From contig NZ_LRUB01000011.1 in NCBI RefSeq assembly GCF_001550065.1, forward strand, positions 248,001-312,000: a DNA stretch of 64,000 bases, given 5' to 3'. Source of the stretch: Kordiimonas lipolytica (GTDB lineage Bacteria > Pseudomonadota > Alphaproteobacteria > Sphingomonadales > Kordiimonadaceae). The position numbers were made by a program, and so were the translations under genes. Shown piece by piece: positions 30,053 to 38,817 of this stretch (position 1 is its first letter; each line of letters starts with the position of its first letter). A model generated the notes under the pieces. That model was not told the origin of the DNA. It made no database searches and worked only from the letters and a program-made list of their open reading frames with translations.

Positions 30053-30060
30053 TAGGCCAC
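30038..30060 (+). terminator. Perfect hairpin across the bamB stop codon
   Basis: GTGGCCTATC (30038-30047) and GATAGGCCAC (30051-30060) pair over ten bases around GTT; the TGA stop lies inside. The following TTCTAACA is a weak T tract, so it may attenuate rather than stop transcription into der. Confidence 0.5.
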
Positions 30061-30082
30061 TTCTAACAGAAGTTAAAAGACC

Positions 30083-31534
30083 ATGACCTTCACAATTGCC
30101 GTTGTTGGACGCCCCAACGTGGGCAAATCGACGCTGTTCAACCGATTGGTTGGCAAGAAGATTGCTATCGTTGACGATACGCCGGGCGTTACGCGCGACC
30201 GCCGCGAAGCGCAAGGCTCCATTGCTGATCTTGAGTTCACAGTGTTTGACACGGCCGGGCTTGAAGAAGGTGAACCAGGATCGTTGTCTGACCGGATGCG
30301 CCGCCAGACCGAACGCGCGCTCAAGGAAGCCGACATCGCGCTGATGCTATATGATGCCCGCGCGGGCGTTACTCCAATGGATGAGCATTTTGCCCAGTGG
30401 CTTCGACGCGGTGACAAGCCTGTAATTCTTGTTGCAAACAAGTGCGAAGGCAACGCTGTTGTTGACGGTATCTATGAGGCCTACACCTTGGGCCTTGGCG
30501 AACCGATTGGCCTGTCTGCGGAACACGGCGAAGGGCTTGCGGAATTGTATCGCGCCATTGTTGACAGCCTCAAGGAGGTTGGCATTGATCCTTATGAGGA
30601 TGAGGCAGACGCAGACCACGCGCAGGAAGCTCATGATGTCGACCTTGGCCCTTCCGAAGGCGACCTGGAGTATGAATTCGTCGACCGCGAGGCGGAAAGC
30701 GAGGAAGAGCGTCCGCTGAGGCTTGCGATTGTTGGGCGACCGAACGCAGGCAAGTCCACGCTGATCAATGAGCTTGTCGGTGAAGACCGTCTGATTACCG
30801 GCCCCGAAGCCGGCCTGACGCGCGATTCCATTGCCGTTGACTGGGAATGGGAAGGCATGCCTGTTAAGCTTTTCGATACGGCTGGCCTCAGGAGGCGCGC
30901 ACGCATCACCGAGAAGCTCGAAAAGCTCTCGGTTGGCGACACTCTAAGGGCCGTACAGTTCGCTGAAGTTGTCGTGCTGCTCTTGGATGCCGAACAAGGC
31001 ATTGAAAAACAAGACCTGAAAATTGCAGAGCGCGTAGTGAATGAGGGTAGGGCTCTTGTTATTGCCCTCAATAAATGGGACGCGGTTGACGACCGGCTGG
31101 GTTCCCAACGCCAGCTGATGGATGCATTGACCCGCAGCCTGCCGCAGCTCAAGGGCGTGAAAGTGGTGAAATTCTCGGCTCTTACCGGCAAGGGGATTCA
31201 GCACTTGATGCCTGCTGTTGAGGAAGCCTACGAGGTTTGGAATGCACGTGTACCAACGTCCGCTTTCAACCAGTGGCTGGCTGACACGCTTGAAAAACAT
31301 CCCGCACCATCTGTCGCAGGCCGCCGCATCAAAATCCGCTACGGCGCGCAGATCAAGACACGCCCACCAACCTTCCTGATGTTCTGCAATCGTCCTGACG
31401 ATTTGCCGGATAGTTATAAGCGGTATCTGGAAAATGAATTGCGTCGCGACTTCAATTTGCCTGGGACGCCGATCAGGATCATCATGAAAAAGGGTGCCAA
31501 CCCATACGAGGGGCGTCGGCGGAAGCGCCAGTAG
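30083..31534 (+). CDS. der: Ribosome-assembly GTPase Der (EngA)
   Basis: Twin-GTPase needed for 50S subunit maturation. G domain 1 has GRPNVGKST (residues 8-16), DTAGLE and NKCE. An acidic linker follows (about 170-210). G domain 2 has GRPNAGKST, DTAGLR and NKWD. A KH-like C-terminal domain ends in basic residues RRRKRQ. The 483-residue length is normal. Confidence 0.97.
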   Translation: MTFTIAVVGRPNVGKSTLFNRLVGKKIAIVDDTPGVTRDRREAQGSIADLEFTVFDTAGLEEGEPGSLSDRMRRQTERALKEADIALMLYDARAGVTPMDEHFAQWLRRGDKPVILVANKCEGNAVVDGIYEAYTLGLGEPIGLSAEHGEGLAELYRAIVDSLKEVGIDPYEDEADADHAQEAHDVDLGPSEGDLEYEFVDREAESEEERPLRLAIVGRPNAGKSTLINELVGEDRLITGPEAGLTRDSIAVDWEWEGMPVKLFDTAGLRRRARITEKLEKLSVGDTLRAVQFAEVVVLLLDAEQGIEKQDLKIAERVVNEGRALVIALNKWDAVDDRLGSQRQLMDALTRSLPQLKGVKVVKFSALTGKGIQHLMPAVEEAYEVWNARVPTSAFNQWLADTLEKHPAPSVAGRRIKIRYGAQIKTRPPTFLMFCNRPDDLPDSYKRYLENELRRDFNLPGTPIRIIMKKGANPYEGRRRKRQ

Positions 31535-31560
31535 GGCGCTTTGCCATAGCCAATCAGGCA

Positions 31561-31586
31561 GGGCCGCTTTCCTTTTGACGCGGCCC
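31561..31586 (+). terminator. Possible weak terminator after der
   Basis: GGGCCGC (31561-31567) and GCGGCCC (31580-31586) pair around a 12-base T-rich loop. No T run follows the stem, so its strength is doubtful. Confidence 0.35.
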
Positions 31587-31603
31587 CAGTTCCCCTTATA
31601 GTT

Positions 31604-32590
31604 ATGCCCATGATAAGGCATTCAATCATAGGCCTTTTGGCCATTCTGACTTGCGCGTGGGCTGTGGCTGCGCAGGCCAAAGAACCATTGACAAAAATTA
31701 CCTTTGCAACCGACTGGAAGGCTCAGGCGGAGCATGGTGGCTTTTATCAGGCGCTGGCAAAGGGTTTTTACAAATCGCGCGGCCTTGATGTGACCATCCG
31801 TCCAGGCGGCCCGCAAACCGACAATCCACGCCTGATGGCCGCCGGAGCCCTTGATATAGCCATGGCATCCAACAGCTTTCAGCCAATCAACTTGATTGCC
31901 GCTGGTGCTGACGTGAAAGTGGTGATGGCAGCCTTCCAGAAAGACCCGCAGGTGATGATGGTGCATCCGCACGTGGTGGCCAGCGGGCTTGCTGACCTCA
32001 AAGAACGCCCGGTTTTCCTCGCTGATAGCGCCATCGCGACGGTCTGGCCGTGGCTGAAGGCCCGGTTTGGCTATGCAGACAAGGACATTCGCAAATATAC
32101 CTATTCCCTGGCGCCATGGCTTGCTAACCCGGAAACAGTACAGGAGGGGTATGTCTCATCCGAACCGTTTACTGCGGAGCAGGCGGGCGTGGCACCAAAA
32201 GTATTCCTGCTGTCCGATGCGGGGTATCCAGGGTATTCAGCCATGGTGATGGTGCGGGGTGACTATATCGCCAGCAACAAACCTGTCGTAGCTGCCTTTA
32301 TTGCGGCATCCATCGAAGGCTGGCGTGACTATCTGTGGGGTGACCCAACACCTGCTAATAACCTGATTCTAAGGGATAATCCTGAAATGACGCCGGCGTT
32401 GATCGCTAACGGCATTGCGGTGATGCGCCGAAACCAGATGGTTGGCGATCCCGATAGTATCGGGCAGATGAGCCATGCCAGATGGCAGCAATTCTACGAC
32501 GAAATGTCTGGCCTGGGTATTCTTGAGAAAGGCTTGGATGTTAAGCGTGCCTATACCCTTGAATTTGTAGATCCAGAGAACGTCAACTGA
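31604..32590 (+). CDS. ABC transporter substrate-binding protein, NMT1/THI5-like
   Basis: Periplasmic binding protein of 328 residues. A signal peptide ends near AAQAKE. The mature start TKITFATDWKAQAEHGGFYQALAKGFYKSRGLDVTI is the NMT1/THI5-like pattern seen in importers of thiamine precursors, riboflavin, sulfonates or nitriles. The stop overlaps the ATG of the ATPase gene (TGATG). No TPP riboswitch is visible upstream, so thiamine-type substrate is only one possibility. Confidence 0.85.
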   Translation: MPMIRHSIIGLLAILTCAWAVAAQAKEPLTKITFATDWKAQAEHGGFYQALAKGFYKSRGLDVTIRPGGPQTDNPRLMAAGALDIAMASNSFQPINLIAAGADVKVVMAAFQKDPQVMMVHPHVVASGLADLKERPVFLADSAIATVWPWLKARFGYADKDIRKYTYSLAPWLANPETVQEGYVSSEPFTAEQAGVAPKVFLLSDAGYPGYSAMVMVRGDYIASNKPVVAAFIAASIEGWRDYLWGDPTPANNLILRDNPEMTPALIANGIAVMRRNQMVGDPDSIGQMSHARWQQFYDEMSGLGILEKGLDVKRAYTLEFVDPENVN

Positions 32591-33324
32591 TGCTCAGCGT
32601 ATCCAAGCTTTCATTCGCCTATGAGGGTGGCGCTCAAGTATTGGACGATGTCAGTTTTGACCTCAAAGAAGGTGAAATTGTATCGCTCCTTGGGCCGAGC
32701 GGATGCGGAAAATCCACGATTCTCAGGCTGATAGCTGGCTTGATTGTGCCACAAAGCGGTTCGATGAAATGGAAGGATGGCACGACGCCAGAGACCGGTT
32801 TTGTTTTTCAGGACGCTGCCTTGATGCCTTGGGCGACGGTGACGGAAAACATCCACCTTCCCCTGAAGCTGAGAGGCCAGGAACTGGCTGAAGGCCATTT
32901 GAACCGGCTCCTTGCGTATGTCGGGCTTTCAGGCCTGGAAACGCGCTTCCCGCAGGCACTATCGGGTGGGCAGCAGATGCGGGTTTCGATTGCACGGGCG
33001 CTGGCTGCCGACGCAACGCTGCTATTGATGGACGAGCCTTTCGGCGCCCTTGATGAGATACTGCGCTTTCGCATGAATGACCTGATGCTGAAGCTCAAGG
33101 CAGAACAGGGCTGGTCTGGCCTGTTTGTGACCCACAGCATTTATGAAGCGGTCTATCTGTCTGACAGGATATTGGTGATGGATACAGGTCGGATCGCAGG
33201 TGAGGTCACTCCTGGACTTGATCGATCGCTCGAAGCACAGGATCAGAGGTCCTCCCAAGCCTTCCTTGATGCCGCGCGCCAGGTTGGCGCCCTCCTGGAG
33301 GCCGGGAGCATGGAAAATGCGTAA
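32590..33324 (+). CDS. ABC transporter ATP-binding protein
   Basis: Nucleotide-binding subunit of 244 residues for the importer whose binding protein precedes it. Walker A is GPSGCGKST, the Q-loop is FVFQDAALMPW, the signature LSGGQQMR and Walker B LLLMDEPFGALDE, with the H-loop in FVTHSIYEA. The subfamily resembles SsuB/TauB/ThiZ. The stop codon is reached just inside the start of the permease gene, so all three genes are coupled. Confidence 0.93.
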   Translation: MLSVSKLSFAYEGGAQVLDDVSFDLKEGEIVSLLGPSGCGKSTILRLIAGLIVPQSGSMKWKDGTTPETGFVFQDAALMPWATVTENIHLPLKLRGQELAEGHLNRLLAYVGLSGLETRFPQALSGGQQMRVSIARALAADATLLLMDEPFGALDEILRFRMNDLMLKLKAEQGWSGLFVTHSIYEAVYLSDRILVMDTGRIAGEVTPGLDRSLEAQDQRSSQAFLDAARQVGALLEAGSMENA

Positions 33325-34069
33325 AGTGATCCTACCCTTGCTGGCTTTTACCTTGATGATCTTTTTGTGGAGGTTTTTGGTAGAACTATATGAAATACCT
33401 AAGTTTATTCTTCCCATGCCTGAGGCAGTGGCAGCGTCATTCTGGGAGAATTTCGGCAGCTTGATGGCAGCCCTGCTTGAAACCCTTCGGGTTACTTTTA
33501 CGGCGCTGGCTGGCGCTATTGCGAGCGGTGTTTTGTTGGCACTGCTGTTTTCCTTGTCGCGCTCCTTCGAGATGACTGTTTATCCCTTTGCGGTTGTGCT
33601 TCAGGTAACGCCGATCGTGTCTGTGGCGCCCTTGGTGCTTATCTGGGTCGGGATAGATCATGTTGATCGCGCGCTTGTCATCATTGCCTGGCTGGCAGCG
33701 TTTTTCCCAATTTTGGCGAATATGTCGGCAGGGCTCAGGAGCGTGGACCGACACCTTGATGATCTTTTCACCCTCTATGGTGCCAGCCGCTGGCAACGCT
33801 TCTGGCGCCTATCGTGGCCCACTGCGCTGCCTTATCTGCTTGCAAGCCTGAAAGTAAGCGGCGGATTAGCGTTGATTGGCGCCGTAGTGGCAGAATTCGT
33901 TGCTGGATCCGGCGGCGCGACGGGGCTTGCGTGGCGCATTCTTGAAGCAGGCAACCGGCTGCAGGTTGAAAAGATGTTTGCTGGCTTGTTACTTCTGAGC
34001 CTTGCGGGCGTGGCTATTTTTTATAGCTTTTCCGTTCTCGAATGGGCTGTGATGCGAAAACGTCGCTAG
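33317..34069 (+). CDS. ABC transporter permease
   Basis: Inner-membrane subunit of about 250 residues with some six membrane helices. The coupling (EAA) loop is seen as LFTLYGASRWQRFWRLSWPTALPYLLASL. It belongs to the BPD_transp_1 / SsuC-like family. ATG 33317 overlaps the end of the ATPase gene by eight bases; a longer upstream frame lies inside that gene. Its stop overlaps the stop of the convergent globin gene in a shared CTAG. Confidence 0.92.
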   Translation: MRKVILPLLAFTLMIFLWRFLVELYEIPKFILPMPEAVAASFWENFGSLMAALLETLRVTFTALAGAIASGVLLALLFSLSRSFEMTVYPFAVVLQVTPIVSVAPLVLIWVGIDHVDRALVIIAWLAAFFPILANMSAGLRSVDRHLDDLFTLYGASRWQRFWRLSWPTALPYLLASLKVSGGLALIGAVVAEFVAGSGGATGLAWRILEAGNRLQVEKMFAGLLLLSLAGVAIFYSFSVLEWAVMRKRR

Positions 34070-34431
34070 CGATACAGGACTGCGTCCCTGAGGTGCTCGG
34101 CCGACTGCACTATCGTCTTTGCCTCATCTGGCGTGAGTTCGCTTTCATCCAAAGCCTGTACCAGGCATTCTAATAGCGCATCAAAATGCTCGTCGGTCAG
34201 TTTCCGCTTCATTACCAATCCCTTGTGGGCTTGCCGCATATAGTCATGTGTGCCTTGGTTGGTTTCCATCAGCAAAGAAGAAAAGAACCAGACTTGCTTT
34301 CTTTTCAGGGCGTTGACATCTGGGTCTTTGAAAAATTCGGAGATTAAAGGGTTTGCGACCAACAGGTCATAAAAACGCGAAACAACTTTGTCCAATTTGT
34401 CTGTGACCTTGACGGACATTCCGGCAGTCAT
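34066..34431 (-). CDS. Truncated hemoglobin, group I-like
   Basis: Small heme protein of about 121 residues that probably binds oxygen or handles nitric oxide. Phe20-Tyr21 fall at the B9-B10 positions (SRFYDLLVANPLISEFF) and His69 in YMRQAHKGLV is the expected proximal F8 ligand. The downstream DEHFDALLECLVQAL is typical. ATG 34431 follows GGAG by six bases; the frame is open further upstream to 34491. It diverges from ctaA, whose product makes heme A. Confidence 0.83.
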   Translation of the reverse strand: MTAGMSVKVTDKLDKVVSRFYDLLVANPLISEFFKDPDVNALKRKQVWFFSSLLMETNQGTHDYMRQAHKGLVMKRKLTDEHFDALLECLVQALDESELTPDEAKTIVQSAEHLRDAVLYR

Positions 34432-34532
34432 AAATGTCTCCACAATACTAGACCCCATTGTATTATAAGCAGATAGAGGAATGCGGCACAATGTCTCTTG
34501 CCCTTTGGACCTAATGGCGCTAGCAAACCGGC

Positions 34533-35564
34533 ATGATGTTTCAAACAGAAGATAAAGACCGCCGCGCGGTAGGTCGCTGGCTGCTGTTCATGGCCTTCAT
34601 GGTGTTTGCCATGGTGGTTGTTGGCGGCGCGACAAGGCTGACAGAATCGGGCCTGTCGATGGTTGATTGGCGCCCTGTAACCGGGGTTTTGCCGCCAATC
34701 GGTGACGATGCCTGGCAAGCAGAGTTCGCGAAATACCAGCAAAGCCCGGAATATAAGCTCAAGAACTATCACATGAGCGTCGAGGACTTTAAAGGCATCT
34801 TCTATTGGGAATGGGGGCACCGCCTGCTTGGTCGCCTGATCGGCCTGTTCTTCTTTGTGCCCATGGTGTGGTTCTGGGCCAAGGGTAGGGTGCCAGACGG
34901 CTATAAGCCACGCCTGGCCGCTTTGTTCGTGCTGGGCGGCCTTCAGGGGCTGATGGGCTGGTACATGGTCATGTCCGGCCTTGTGGACGAGCCGGCGGTC
35001 AGTCATTACCGCCTGACAGCGCATCTTTCGCTGGCGCTTCTGATCTTCGCCGCGCTTTTCTGGACCGCGTTGTCTCTTTTGAACCCCAAACCCGCGGGCG
35101 GCACGCCGCTGCTCAAGCGCCTGACCCACACAGCCATGCTTGTTCTGGTGCTGCAACTGGTGATGGGCGCGCTGGTCGCGGGGCTGAAGGCGGGACACAT
35201 CTTCAATACATGGCCACTGATGGGCGAGACCTTTGTGCCAGAAGGCCTTTGGTTCATGGAGCCTTGGTGGCTTAACATGCTGGATAACGCCATCACGGTG
35301 CAGTTTGACCACAGGATCGGCGCTTATGTGCTTACCATTCTCGTTGTAGTCATCGGTTTTATGGCGCAAAACGCCCCGCGAGAGACAAAAAACGCAGTTT
35401 ACCTCTTGATCGGAGCGGTAGGCGTGCAGATGTTATTAGGCATCATAATGCTTCTGAAAGAAGTACCGGTCAGTTGGGGTACGGCCCACCAAGGTGGAGG
35501 CGTGCTCGTGCTGGCTGCAATAATAAATCTGATGCATAAACAGCGAGGGAGGATCGCCAAGTGA
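34533..35564 (+). CDS. ctaA: Heme A synthase
   Basis: Oxidises the C8 methyl of heme O to give heme A for cytochrome oxidase. The 343-residue protein has about eight membrane helices. Conserved blocks are VVVGGATRLTESGLSMVDWRPV, the heme histidine in EWGHRLLGRLIGL, HLSLALL, and HRIGAYVLT; the last histidine lies in GTAHQGGG. This is the cysteine-poor alphaproteobacterial/mitochondrial type. A second ATG follows immediately. cutA overlaps by four bases. Confidence 0.94.
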   Translation: MMFQTEDKDRRAVGRWLLFMAFMVFAMVVVGGATRLTESGLSMVDWRPVTGVLPPIGDDAWQAEFAKYQQSPEYKLKNYHMSVEDFKGIFYWEWGHRLLGRLIGLFFFVPMVWFWAKGRVPDGYKPRLAALFVLGGLQGLMGWYMVMSGLVDEPAVSHYRLTAHLSLALLIFAALFWTALSLLNPKPAGGTPLLKRLTHTAMLVLVLQLVMGALVAGLKAGHIFNTWPLMGETFVPEGLWFMEPWWLNMLDNAITVQFDHRIGAYVLTILVVVIGFMAQNAPRETKNAVYLLIGAVGVQMLLGIIMLLKEVPVSWGTAHQGGGVLVLAAIINLMHKQRGRIAK

Positions 35565-35902
35565 GCGACCATCAAGAAAACCAGCAATCAGAGTATGTCA
35601 CCATCTATGTGATGGCCGAAAGCGAGGACGTTGCGGTTCATATTTCCACGGCACTTGTGAAAGAGCGCATTGTGGCCTGCGCCAACGTAAACTCGGGCAC
35701 GCGCTCTATTTATGAGTGGGACGGCATTATTCAGTTGGAAAATGAAGTGACCATCTTCATGAAAACGGCCCGCAGGAATGCGGAAAAGGCTGTAGCTCGC
35801 ATCAAGGAACTGCACAGCTACGAAGTGCCGTGCATTACTGTGATGCCAATCGTTGGCGGAAACGCCGATTATATGACCTGGATCGAGCGCCAGATCGACT
35901 AG
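35561..35902 (+). CDS. cutA: Divalent cation tolerance protein CutA
   Basis: Small trimeric protein of 113 residues. The family core is clear: ALVKERIVACANVNSGTRSIYEWDGIIQLENEVTIFMKT and KELHSYEVPCI. It starts at a GTG that overlaps the ctaA stop. The family was linked to copper tolerance, but its cellular role is not well defined. Confidence 0.94.
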   Translation: MSDHQENQQSEYVTIYVMAESEDVAVHISTALVKERIVACANVNSGTRSIYEWDGIIQLENEVTIFMKTARRNAEKAVARIKELHSYEVPCITVMPIVGGNADYMTWIERQID

Positions 35903-35914
35903 CCTGATAGGCTA
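35900..35914. terminator. Small hairpin shared by two convergent stop codons
   Basis: TAGCCT (35900-35905) and AGGCTA (35909-35914) pair around GAT. The left arm begins with the cutA stop and the right arm ends with the complement of the stop of the nitrilase-like gene. A short TTT follows on the plus strand. Confidence 0.4.
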
Positions 35915-37051
35915 TTTCAACCACAAGTTATAGAGGGCGGCGCCGTCATCGCCGCCTTCGCCTATATGCAGCGTGCCGCCTTCCAGGATCAAGGCACGAC
36001 CGGATCCCTTGAGGTCCCACAGGCTTCCTTTCAGAAACACGTTCATACCCCATTGGATGCCGTGGCGCTCAGCCTTGGCGGGCAGGGCGTATTTCACCCA
36101 GGCTTCGCCTTCAGTGATCTTGCCTATATCCGCCTTCCAGGCGTCGCCCGGTGGGGCGTCATTCAGGTATCCCTGCCAGGGTGCGTCCCACATTGTGTCT
36201 GTCAGGAAACTGGGCACCAGCAATAGTTCGACCCCTTCGCCTGCCATATAGCTAGTGGTGTCATCAAACCAGCTGTCAGCGCAGATCATGACACCGAACT
36301 TGTAGTCAGCCAGCGAGAAGGTTGGCAGGAATTCGGGCTTTGATCCCGTCGTAAAGCCGGTTTCAGACGGGATGGGATGAACTTTGCGGACGGCGTCTTC
36401 TTGCGGCACGCCGTCTGGACCGAACACAAAACCTGCGTTAAAGATGGGCCCATGGCCGTATGACAGGCTGTCGGGGTAAACGCCGGGCGTCATGAGCGCG
36501 CTTGACCCCGCAACAAGGGTAATGTCGTATTTCCTTGAAAGCGCACCATAGACTTTGAGCTGGGCATCAGCCGATGCGCGCGTCCGGGTGCGGATCAGCG
36601 CCGCGGACGTGTTATCTGGATCATCGAAGATAAACAGGTTCTTGAGGAACTGTGGCAGGTTATGGGTGATGATCGGCAGCATGGCCTCGGAACTGCTGGA
36701 GGCGTCATAGACACGGTTGCCTTGACCCGCTGCCAGAAGCCAGGTGCCTATATGCTCTGGCAACAGCACAATAGTGCCGGGCTTGAGCCAGCCTTTCTGC
36801 TTCGCCGCAGCCAAATAGCCGTCGATCTTGGCCTGGAATCGGTCGGGAGTCGCATAATCCAGTGGCTCCATATAGGGCTCGATGCCCACAACATTGCCGC
36901 TGCCTGTGTCGGTCCCGTAGCTGGCGGTCACCTTAAGGTGCAAGGCGGGTGCTTCCGACAGATTGGGCTTTAAGCCAGGCCAGAACAAATAAAAGCCGGC
37001 GGCCACAAGGACCGCCAGCGCTATCAGTTTCTTTTTGTGACGCTTCAGCAT
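35912..37051 (-). CDS. Membrane-anchored nitrilase-superfamily hydrolase
   Basis: Carbon-nitrogen hydrolase of 379 residues. A basic MLKRHKKK start and hydrophobic segment to about residue 24 act as signal anchor, so the enzyme should face the periplasm. The Glu-Lys-Cys triad appears as LPEH (Glu99), RKVHPIPSE (Lys223) and VMICADSW (Cys257). The periplasmic site recalls apolipoprotein N-acyltransferase, but the multi-helix membrane part of Lnt is missing. Substrate unknown. Confidence 0.8.
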   Translation of the reverse strand: MLKRHKKKLIALAVLVAAGFYLFWPGLKPNLSEAPALHLKVTASYGTDTGSGNVVGIEPYMEPLDYATPDRFQAKIDGYLAAAKQKGWLKPGTIVLLPEHIGTWLLAAGQGNRVYDASSSSEAMLPIITHNLPQFLKNLFIFDDPDNTSAALIRTRTRASADAQLKVYGALSRKYDITLVAGSSALMTPGVYPDSLSYGHGPIFNAGFVFGPDGVPQEDAVRKVHPIPSETGFTTGSKPEFLPTFSLADYKFGVMICADSWFDDTTSYMAGEGVELLLVPSFLTDTMWDAPWQGYLNDAPPGDAWKADIGKITEGEAWVKYALPAKAERHGIQWGMNVFLKGSLWDLKGSGRALILEGGTLHIGEGGDDGAALYNLWLK

Positions 37052-37063
37052 GGATGAAGCCTA

Positions 37064-38074
37064 TCAGTCGTCCGCGAGGCGTACCACCTGTTTGCCAAAA
37101 TTCCGCCCCTTCAGCACGCCCATAAAGGCTTGAGGTGCGTTTTCAATGCCATCGGCCACGCTTTCGCGGTACTTGAGCTTGCCTTCCTTGAGCCAGCCTG
37201 CGCCAACCTGGATCCATTCCTTACACAGGTCAGGATAATTGAAGACGATAAAACCCTGCATCTTCACGCTACGGCCAACCAGGATAGCGAGGTTGCGTGG
37301 GCCGGGCGGCATGTCTTCCAGTTTGTTGTCATAGACGGCGATCATACCGCACAGTGCTACTCGAGCGTTGAAGTTCAGGTTGTTGATCACAGCTTCAAGC
37401 TGGGGGCCGCCGACATTTTCAAAATAGACGTCAATGCCGTTCGGGTTGGCGGCACGCGTGGCTTTATGGATATCCGAGGTCTTATAATTGAAGGCTTCAT
37501 CAAAGCCCAGTTCGTCCTTCAGGTAGGCGACCTTGTCATCAGAGCCTGCACTACCGGCAACATGACAGCCCATGTTCTTGCCGATCTGGCCGACGACCTG
37601 ACCGACAGCGCCTGATGCGGCAGAGACGAACAATTGCTCACCTTCTTTGAGTTCCGCCACGCCCTTTAGGCCCACATAGGCTGTCATGCCCGGCATGCCA
37701 AGGATACCAAGATAGTAGGAGAGGGGGGCGAGATCAGGATCAACCGGCTGGAAGCCTTCGCCGCCCGTAACCATATAGTTCGCCCAAAGGCCCATGCCTG
37801 TGAGGTAGGTACCCTCTGGGAACTTGCCACCATTGGATTTGACGACCTTCGCCACGATGCCCGCCTGCAGCGGTTCGCCTATCTGGAACGGCGGTACATA
37901 GCTTTTCATATCATTCATGCGGCCACGCATATAGGGGTCAACCGACATGTAGATGGTTTGTAGAAGCATCTCGCCTTGGCCGGGCTCCGGCACCGCGGCT
38001 GTCGCCAGCTCAAAGTTTTCCGGTATCACCACGCCGTCTGGCCGGCTGGCGAGAAGGATTTGTTGGTTTTCCAT
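37064..38074 (-). CDS. NADP-dependent enone reductase, MDR superfamily (CurA-like)
   Basis: Zinc-free medium-chain reductase of 336 residues, like prostaglandin/leukotriene reductases and CurA. It has the start PVPEPGQGEMLLQTIYMSVDPYMRGRM and the nucleotide-binding AASGAVGQVVGQIGK. FENVGGPQLEAVINNLN follows. It would reduce alpha,beta-unsaturated ketones with NADPH. It lies 12 bases upstream of the nitrilase-like gene on the same strand, so the two may share a transcript. Confidence 0.9.
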   Translation of the reverse strand: MENQQILLASRPDGVVIPENFELATAAVPEPGQGEMLLQTIYMSVDPYMRGRMNDMKSYVPPFQIGEPLQAGIVAKVVKSNGGKFPEGTYLTGMGLWANYMVTGGEGFQPVDPDLAPLSYYLGILGMPGMTAYVGLKGVAELKEGEQLFVSAASGAVGQVVGQIGKNMGCHVAGSAGSDDKVAYLKDELGFDEAFNYKTSDIHKATRAANPNGIDVYFENVGGPQLEAVINNLNFNARVALCGMIAVYDNKLEDMPPGPRNLAILVGRSVKMQGFIVFNYPDLCKEWIQVGAGWLKEGKLKYRESVADGIENAPQAFMGVLKGRNFGKQVVRLADD

Positions 38075-38235
38075 GACTGTGCTGTCCCCAAGTTTGGATG
38101 TTTGACTCGTTCCTGATATGGGTCAGCCATGAAAAGGGGCAAGGGAAGGTCATAAAATGATGGGGTATTTAATTACCGTTTTATTAATTCATTGTTTTTA
38201 CTTAATAAAATTGCAAAAATGGCTGAAAATAGCTG

Positions 38236-38263
38236 TTGACTAGCGGTGAAATCCGCATATATT
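38236..38263 (+). promoter_or_regulatory. Sigma-70 promoter of rplM-rpsI
   Basis: TTGACT (38236-38241) and TATATT (38258-38263) are 16 bases apart, preceded by a strongly AT-rich stretch that could serve as an UP element. It lies about 90 bases before rplM, leaving an untranslated leader. Confidence 0.7.
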
Positions 38264-38282
38264 GCCCGCCACGAACCGAAGT

Positions 38283-38335
38283 GCGGGTTTTGTCCCGCTT
38301 TTAAGGTATTGAGAGTTTAACACCGGTTTACCGGT
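38283..38335 (+). promoter_or_regulatory. Structured leader of rplM
   Basis: Two hairpins are visible in the leader: GCGGG/CCCGC (38283-38287, 38294-38298) followed by TTTT, and ACCGGT-TT-ACCGGT (38322-38335). The first looks like an attenuator. L13 controls its own mRNA in some bacteria; that use here is inference. Confidence 0.4.
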
Positions 38336-38353
38336 AACCGAGGCAAAATTGCG

Positions 38354-38812
38354 ATGAAAACATATTCCGCAAAACCTTCGGAGATCGAGAAGAAATGGCT
38401 CGTTGTAGACGCAGAAGACGTAGTTCTGGGTCGTCTGGCACAAGCCGTTGCAGTTGTTCTCCGTGGCAAGCACAAGCCAACTTACACGCCGCACATGGAT
38501 TGCGGTGACAATGTAATCGTCATCAACGCTGAAAAAGTGAAGCTGACCGGCAAGAAGCTTGCTGACAAAGTTTACTACCGTCACACTGGCCACCCAGGTG
38601 GTATCAAGTCTGCTACTGCAGGCGAGATCCTGACTGGCCGTTTCCCAGAGCGCGTTATTGAAAAAGCGATCGAGCGTATGATCCCTAAAGGTCCGCTTGG
38701 CCGTCAACAAATGCGCAACCTGCGTGTATACGCCGGTACTGAGCATCCACATGCCGCACAAGAGCCTCAGGTTCTCGACGTTGCTGCAATGAACCCGAAG
38801 AACAAGAGGTAA
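38354..38812 (+). CDS. rplM: 50S ribosomal protein L13
   Basis: Large-subunit protein of 152 residues with [40 protein letters not shown] and [18 protein letters not shown], all standard. It forms the usual pair with rpsI, which follows after five bases. Codon use is biased as in highly expressed genes. Confidence 0.98.
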   Translation: MKTYSAKPSEIEKKWLVVDAEDVVLGRLAQAVAVVLRGKHKPTYTPHMDCGDNVIVINAEKVKLTGKKLADKVYYRHTGHPGGIKSATAGEILTGRFPERVIEKAIERMIPKGPLGRQQMRNLRVYAGTEHPHAAQEPQVLDVAAMNPKNKR

Positions 38813-38817
38813 GCGAC

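Noticed and set aside
31535..31603. TPP riboswitch before the NMT1-type importer
   Set aside because: The gap is only 69 bases and has none of the conserved thi-box sequence.
34428..35369. 313-codon minus-strand frame inside ctaA
   Set aside because: Antisense of ctaA, His/Gln-rich, no family match.
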